The notes beneath the pieces were generated by a model, which saw nothing but the letters and a program-made list of their open reading frames with translations, ran no database searches and had not been told where the DNA came from. DNA of 64,000 nt from Rhizaria sp. SCN 62-66 (Eukaryota; Rhizaria, unplaced): the NCBI GenBank assembly GCA_001724265.1, contig MEDY01000095.1:1-64000 (forward strand), in the 5' to 3' direction. How positions within the stretch are numbered: position 1 is the first letter of the stretch; each line of letters starts with the position of its first letter. Shown one piece after another: positions 60,301 through 64,000 of the stretch. A program made the position numbers and the translations under genes.

Positions 60301-63300
60301 CCGCGGCGGCGTTGGCGGCTGAGGGCAAGAACGGCGAGCTGATCAGCGACACGCGCGGCCGCTTGGTACCGCCCGCAGCGCCCGCGCCCGTGGCCGGCGT
60401 CGCGCCCCCAGCTGTCGCGGTGTTGCTGACGGGGAGGCGCAGTCCGGCGGGCACCGAGTACGCCGAGGCGACGGGCGACGCCACGGAGGCGGCGGCCCAG
60501 TCGGCCGTGAGCGCGGGCGACTGAGCGTACACGAGTCCGGCCACGGAGGCGGCGTGCGTCGACCGCCGGTGCCCGTGCGCGTGGGCGTGGTGCCCATGGT
60601 CGTCACCGTGCGAGTACGCATGATGCGAGTGCGCGTCTGACCCGGGCCCCGGCGCGGGCCCCGGGGCGAGGCGCGGCAGCGGTAGCGAGGTGAGCGCGCG
60701 GGGGAGCGCCACACTGCCGCTGACGCTGCGGCCGTCGCCGCCGCCCTCGGAGCCCGGCGACTGCTGCAGGTGCGGGTGCTGCGGCGGCGAGTGCTGGAGC
60801 GCGCCGTCGACGGACCGCAGCAGGTTCAGCGCCGAGAGCGCAGATAGTGCCGACAGGGACACCGTCGAGTTCGCAGCCGCAGCTGCAGTCGCGACATCAT
60901 TAACGGCGGCGGCGGGTGAGGTCCCGCGGACGCCCGTCGAGGGGTCGCGAACACCAGCGCCGCCCGTGGTGGCGGTGCCTGTGGCAGAGCGAGAGGACAC
61001 GGAGCCCGCGGGGCGGCGGCGGCGGCGGCGCGTCGACGCTGCGCCGTCCGTATCCCCCACCCCCGCACTATGGCCGTCTCCCGTGGTGATGATGACGACG
61101 GACTCTCCGGCCGCGGCGGCGTCGGCGGGGACGGAGCTGGACACGGAGAGCTTGCCGCTGCTGGAGCCCGAACCGCTGGTGTTTGTACTGCTGGCCGCGG
61201 TGGCGCCGCTGCGCACCGAGCGCCGCGACGCGCGCCGCAGCTGCCGGGCCTGAGACGCGTTGGACCCCACCGTCACGGACCCATGCGTACCAGCGGCGCC
61301 GGCGCCAATGGCGGCGGCGATGGCGCTGGTTGAGGCCGTGGACGAGGACCGCTGGCGGCGCGGCACCGGCGGCAACGCGCCGTGCCCCGCCCCGTGCCCG
61401 TGCGCGAACACGATGCCGGGGGGCAGCGTCACGCCCAGGGGCAGAGTGACTCCCGGTGGCAGCGTGACGCCGGGGGGCAGAGTGACGCCGGGCGGCAGCG
61501 CAGTGATGAGCGGCGAGATGACCCCGGTGGGCGGCAGCGCGCCCGAGGCCGGCAGCGGCGCGCCGGGCGGCAGCGGGAGTCCGGGCGGCGCGGCCGAGGG
61601 CAGCGGCATCGCGAACCCAGGCGAGTGCGCACCGAACGTCACCTGTCCGGGCGCGGCTGCGGCCAGCGCGCTGCGGTTGCGCGAGCGCGACTGCGAATGC
61701 GGACGCACGCGCGAGCCGCGCCGCGGGCGTCTGCCGGGCGTGCCGCCTCTGACGGCGCCAGCAGCAGCGCCGGCGGCCTCGCCCGACGCGGACCGTCGCC
61801 GGGACCCGCTGGCGCTGGCTGACCCAGCGGTGCTCGTGCGGACAGGACCAGCGCCAGCAGCAGTGCCAAGAACACCAGCGCCAGCGCCAGGACCACGGTT
61901 GGCGCTCGAGGCGGAGCCGGTGGCGGAGGGGAAGCGGGGACCGGCGTCGGGGAACGGCAGACAATACGGCTGCAGCGCGGACATGCCGGCTGGAGACAGG
62001 TCGGGGATGGCGCTGCCGGCGGTGGGATTGCGGCCGGCGCCGGTCAGACCCACCACGTTGCTATCGACCGGGTCTGCGACGGGCGAGGTGACGACCGCTG
62101 GGCCCGCGCCGTCGACGTAGTGCTCGCGGCTGCGGGGGCGGCCGCGGGGACTCGCACCGGCGGCCTCAGGCCCCGTCACAGTTGGCATCACGCCGGCGCC
62201 AGCAGCAGCAGCGGCGGCGGCGTTGGCGCGCTGATGCTGGCGCTCGCGCTTGCGGTGGTACGCGGCCGACGTGATATCGTTGTCGCCGTCCTCGTCGTCC
62301 TCGTCGTCGTCGTCGTCGTCGCTGTCGTTGCGGTTCGCGTACCGACGCAGGTGCTCGAGACTGGCGTCATCATCATCATCATCATCATCATCGTCGTCAT
62401 CATCGTCGTCGTCGTCGTCGCTGGACGTGGCGCGGCCGCCGCGGGCCGCCTCACGCGCGGCGACGGCGGCGGCTGCGGCGGCGACGGCCTGCGCCGAAAG
62501 CGCCGCCGTGGTGGCGGCCGCGAGCGGGACACCGCCCACGGTCACGCCGCTGCTGCCCGCACCGCCGACGCCCGCCAACGAGCCGCGCATCGAGGGCCGC
62601 TTCGCCGCCAGGATCGAGGTGCCCGTGCCGAGGCCGGCCGCGGCGGAGGTCGCGCCGCCCGCCGCAGAGGCGCCAACGCCGCCGGGGCCGCCGGCTCCGC
62701 TGCTGCCGGCGCTGCTGCTGGCGGGCAGGGCTACGGTGAGGTTGATGGCGTGGACCGCGAAGGGCGAGTCGCCGACCGCGGCCGGCAGCAGCACCTGGCG
62801 GCGCGGAGCCGGCGGGTCGGGGCTGCGCGCCGCAGGCCCCGCCGCGACCACAGCTGGCGCAACCGTTGCAGTCGCGATAGCGGCAGTCGCCGTGGCTGCA
62901 GTGTGGTCAGCGCCCGCGCCCGCAACAGGGGCCGCGGGTGACAGGGAGGTCGAGCTCGAGCGCGGCGCGGCGGCACGGTCCATGGCCACCGCGCTGTCGC
63001 GGCCGTGATGGTAGGCCGCGGCTGACAGCGGCGGCGGCGACATGAGGCCGCTGCCGAGGCTCGAGACCGAGTGCGAGGCCGACAGCCCCAGAGCGTGGCC
63101 GCCGACGCCGACGCTGCCGACGCCGAGGCTGTGGGAGCCGGGGCCTGACATGAGCGCGGCGGCGGCGCTTGCGGGGCCGACGGCGTCGCCGGTGGGCGTG
63201 GTGTCGCCCGTGACGGCCGACACACTGGCGCTGCCCACTTTGCCAGTTAGACTGGGCGGTCCGTTGCTGCCGCCCGTGGTGGCGGCCAGCCCGAGCCCGA

Positions 63301-64000
63301 GCCCGAGACCCAGGCCCAGCGAGCCGGCGGAGGGGCCAGAGACGCCAGCGGCGTTTGTCGCCGCACCGGGCGACACGGGGGACGGCGAGGCCGGGAAGGG
63401 GCCCGTGAGCCCCAGCGACAGCGGCATCGCGCAGCTCCCATGCGCGCCATTGGCGGCCGCGGCCGCGGCGGAGGCGGAGCTGCGCCCGGGGGTGCCTGGC
63501 TGCGTGTGGCCGGGCGAGGCCGCGGCGGCGCTGACGCTGCCGGCCTTGCTGACGCGCGTGCGCAGCGACGAGAAGAGCGCGGGGCGGTCGACGACGCAAG
63601 TCGCCAGCGACGGCGAGGCCGGGTTGGACACGGCGAGGTTCGGCGGCGGCAGGTCCGGCACCTGCAGCAGCGAGACCGGCAGTGGGGACACGCCGCGGTG
63701 GCCCGAGGAGATCAGACCCAGCGCGGACGAGGACGAGACTGAGGAGGAAGACCCCATGCGGCCCACAGACGGTCGGGAGCCCGCCGTGCTCGCGGCGACA
63801 CCTACGCCAGCGCCAGTGGTGGTGGGCGCGGCGGCGGCGTTCGCGGTGGAGCCGCCGAGCGCACTGCTGCTGCTACCGCTGCTGGCGCTGCTATGGGGCT
63901 GTGAACCGCCGGGCGTGGGCAGCGGCGATGGCTGGCCGTGGCCGGGGCTCTGGAGGCCCGGCTGAGTCTGCGCCTGCGCCTGCGCCTGAGTGGCGGAGCC
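55772..64000 (-). CDS. Giant Ala/Gly/Ser/His-rich protein (5' end outside window)
   Basis: One uninterrupted frame of 2,742 residues from the right edge to a TAA at 55772-55774; the frame is still open at 64000 (reading ...QAQTQPGLQSPGHGQPS), so the start is missing. No intron is seen. The protein is almost entirely low complexity: Ala, Gly/Ser, His-Gly, Asn, Gln and a pure Asp tract (about 62365-62425). Islands of apparent order are GHWVDGRFLSLAEAEAKRDR leading into LRSVLRRIGSVL (about 59440-59530), a related copy QHLRGVLTRIISILD (about 56845-56895), and a Leu/Ala helical C-terminus ending RVMRAAVELMVADA. A basic GTKRPRVSL (about 60350) could be a nuclear localisation signal. The acidic Glu/Asp stretch near 55915-55965 precedes the end. 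No known family is recognised. Function unknown. Confidence 0.75.
62365..62425 (-). repeat. GAT/GAC tract encoding poly-aspartate
   Basis: About eighteen consecutive Asp codons, first mostly GAC and then mostly GAT, inside the last gene; a second acidic run follows near 62290-62330. Confidence 0.9.

Overview
This window is nuclear DNA of a unicellular eukaryote, probably a flagellated or zoosporic protist. Eleven protein-coding genes lie on both strands. Their exons are GC-rich and full of Ala, Gln, Asn, Ser and His tracts. The introns (mostly 95-180 bp) and the spacers are AT-rich. Nothing in the window identifies the species. A small ropporin-type RIIa-domain gene hints at cilia. I saw no bacterial operon structure, CRISPR array, transposon, rRNA or tRNA.

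Layout, left to right: (1) a coiled-coil, low-complexity protein, + strand, entering from the left edge and ending at 6246; (2) threonine aldolase, - strand, 6481-7859; (3) a METTL18/Hpm1-type histidine protein methyltransferase with very large insertions, - strand, 8249-11590; (4) a ubiquitin-like plus TPR-like protein, + strand, 12017-14932; (5) an anoctamin/TMEM16 with a low-complexity N-terminus of over 1,000 residues, - strand, 15478-22303; (6) a 73-residue RIIa-domain protein in four exons, + strand, 22642-23420; (7) a 4,290-residue coiled-coil/WW-like giant, - strand, 23929-37184; (8) a Lys-, Met- and Gln-rich low-complexity protein, + strand, 37889-39652; (9) a membrane-anchored M16 (insulysin-like) metallopeptidase, - strand, 40515-48218; (10) a protein with a myristoylation-type N-terminus and about ten copies of a DPRR/F-L-LR helical repeat, - strand, 48625-54686; (11) a giant Ala/Gly/Ser/His-rich protein, - strand, 55772 to beyond the right edge.

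The main result is that TAG appears to be read as an amino acid, probably glutamine. Five TAG codons fall in frame inside three of the genes (7, 9 and 10). Each time the same reading frame stays open for a long way on both sides and no intron is visible. Two of the five sit inside CAG/CAA glutamine runs. One is codon 13 of the peptidase gene, and the rest of that first exon has no ATG. All eleven gene ends use TGA (six) or TAA (five), never TAG. Other signals: a 12-base motif GTGACYGTGRGC, with 17 exact copies on both strands, in several reading frames and also between genes; splice donors that are almost always GTACGT, with C at +4; and an anoctamin lacking the acidic Ca2+ ligands of TM7 and TM8. 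Exon joins were worked out by hand from GT-AG sites and frame continuity. All multi-exon models total a whole number of codons.
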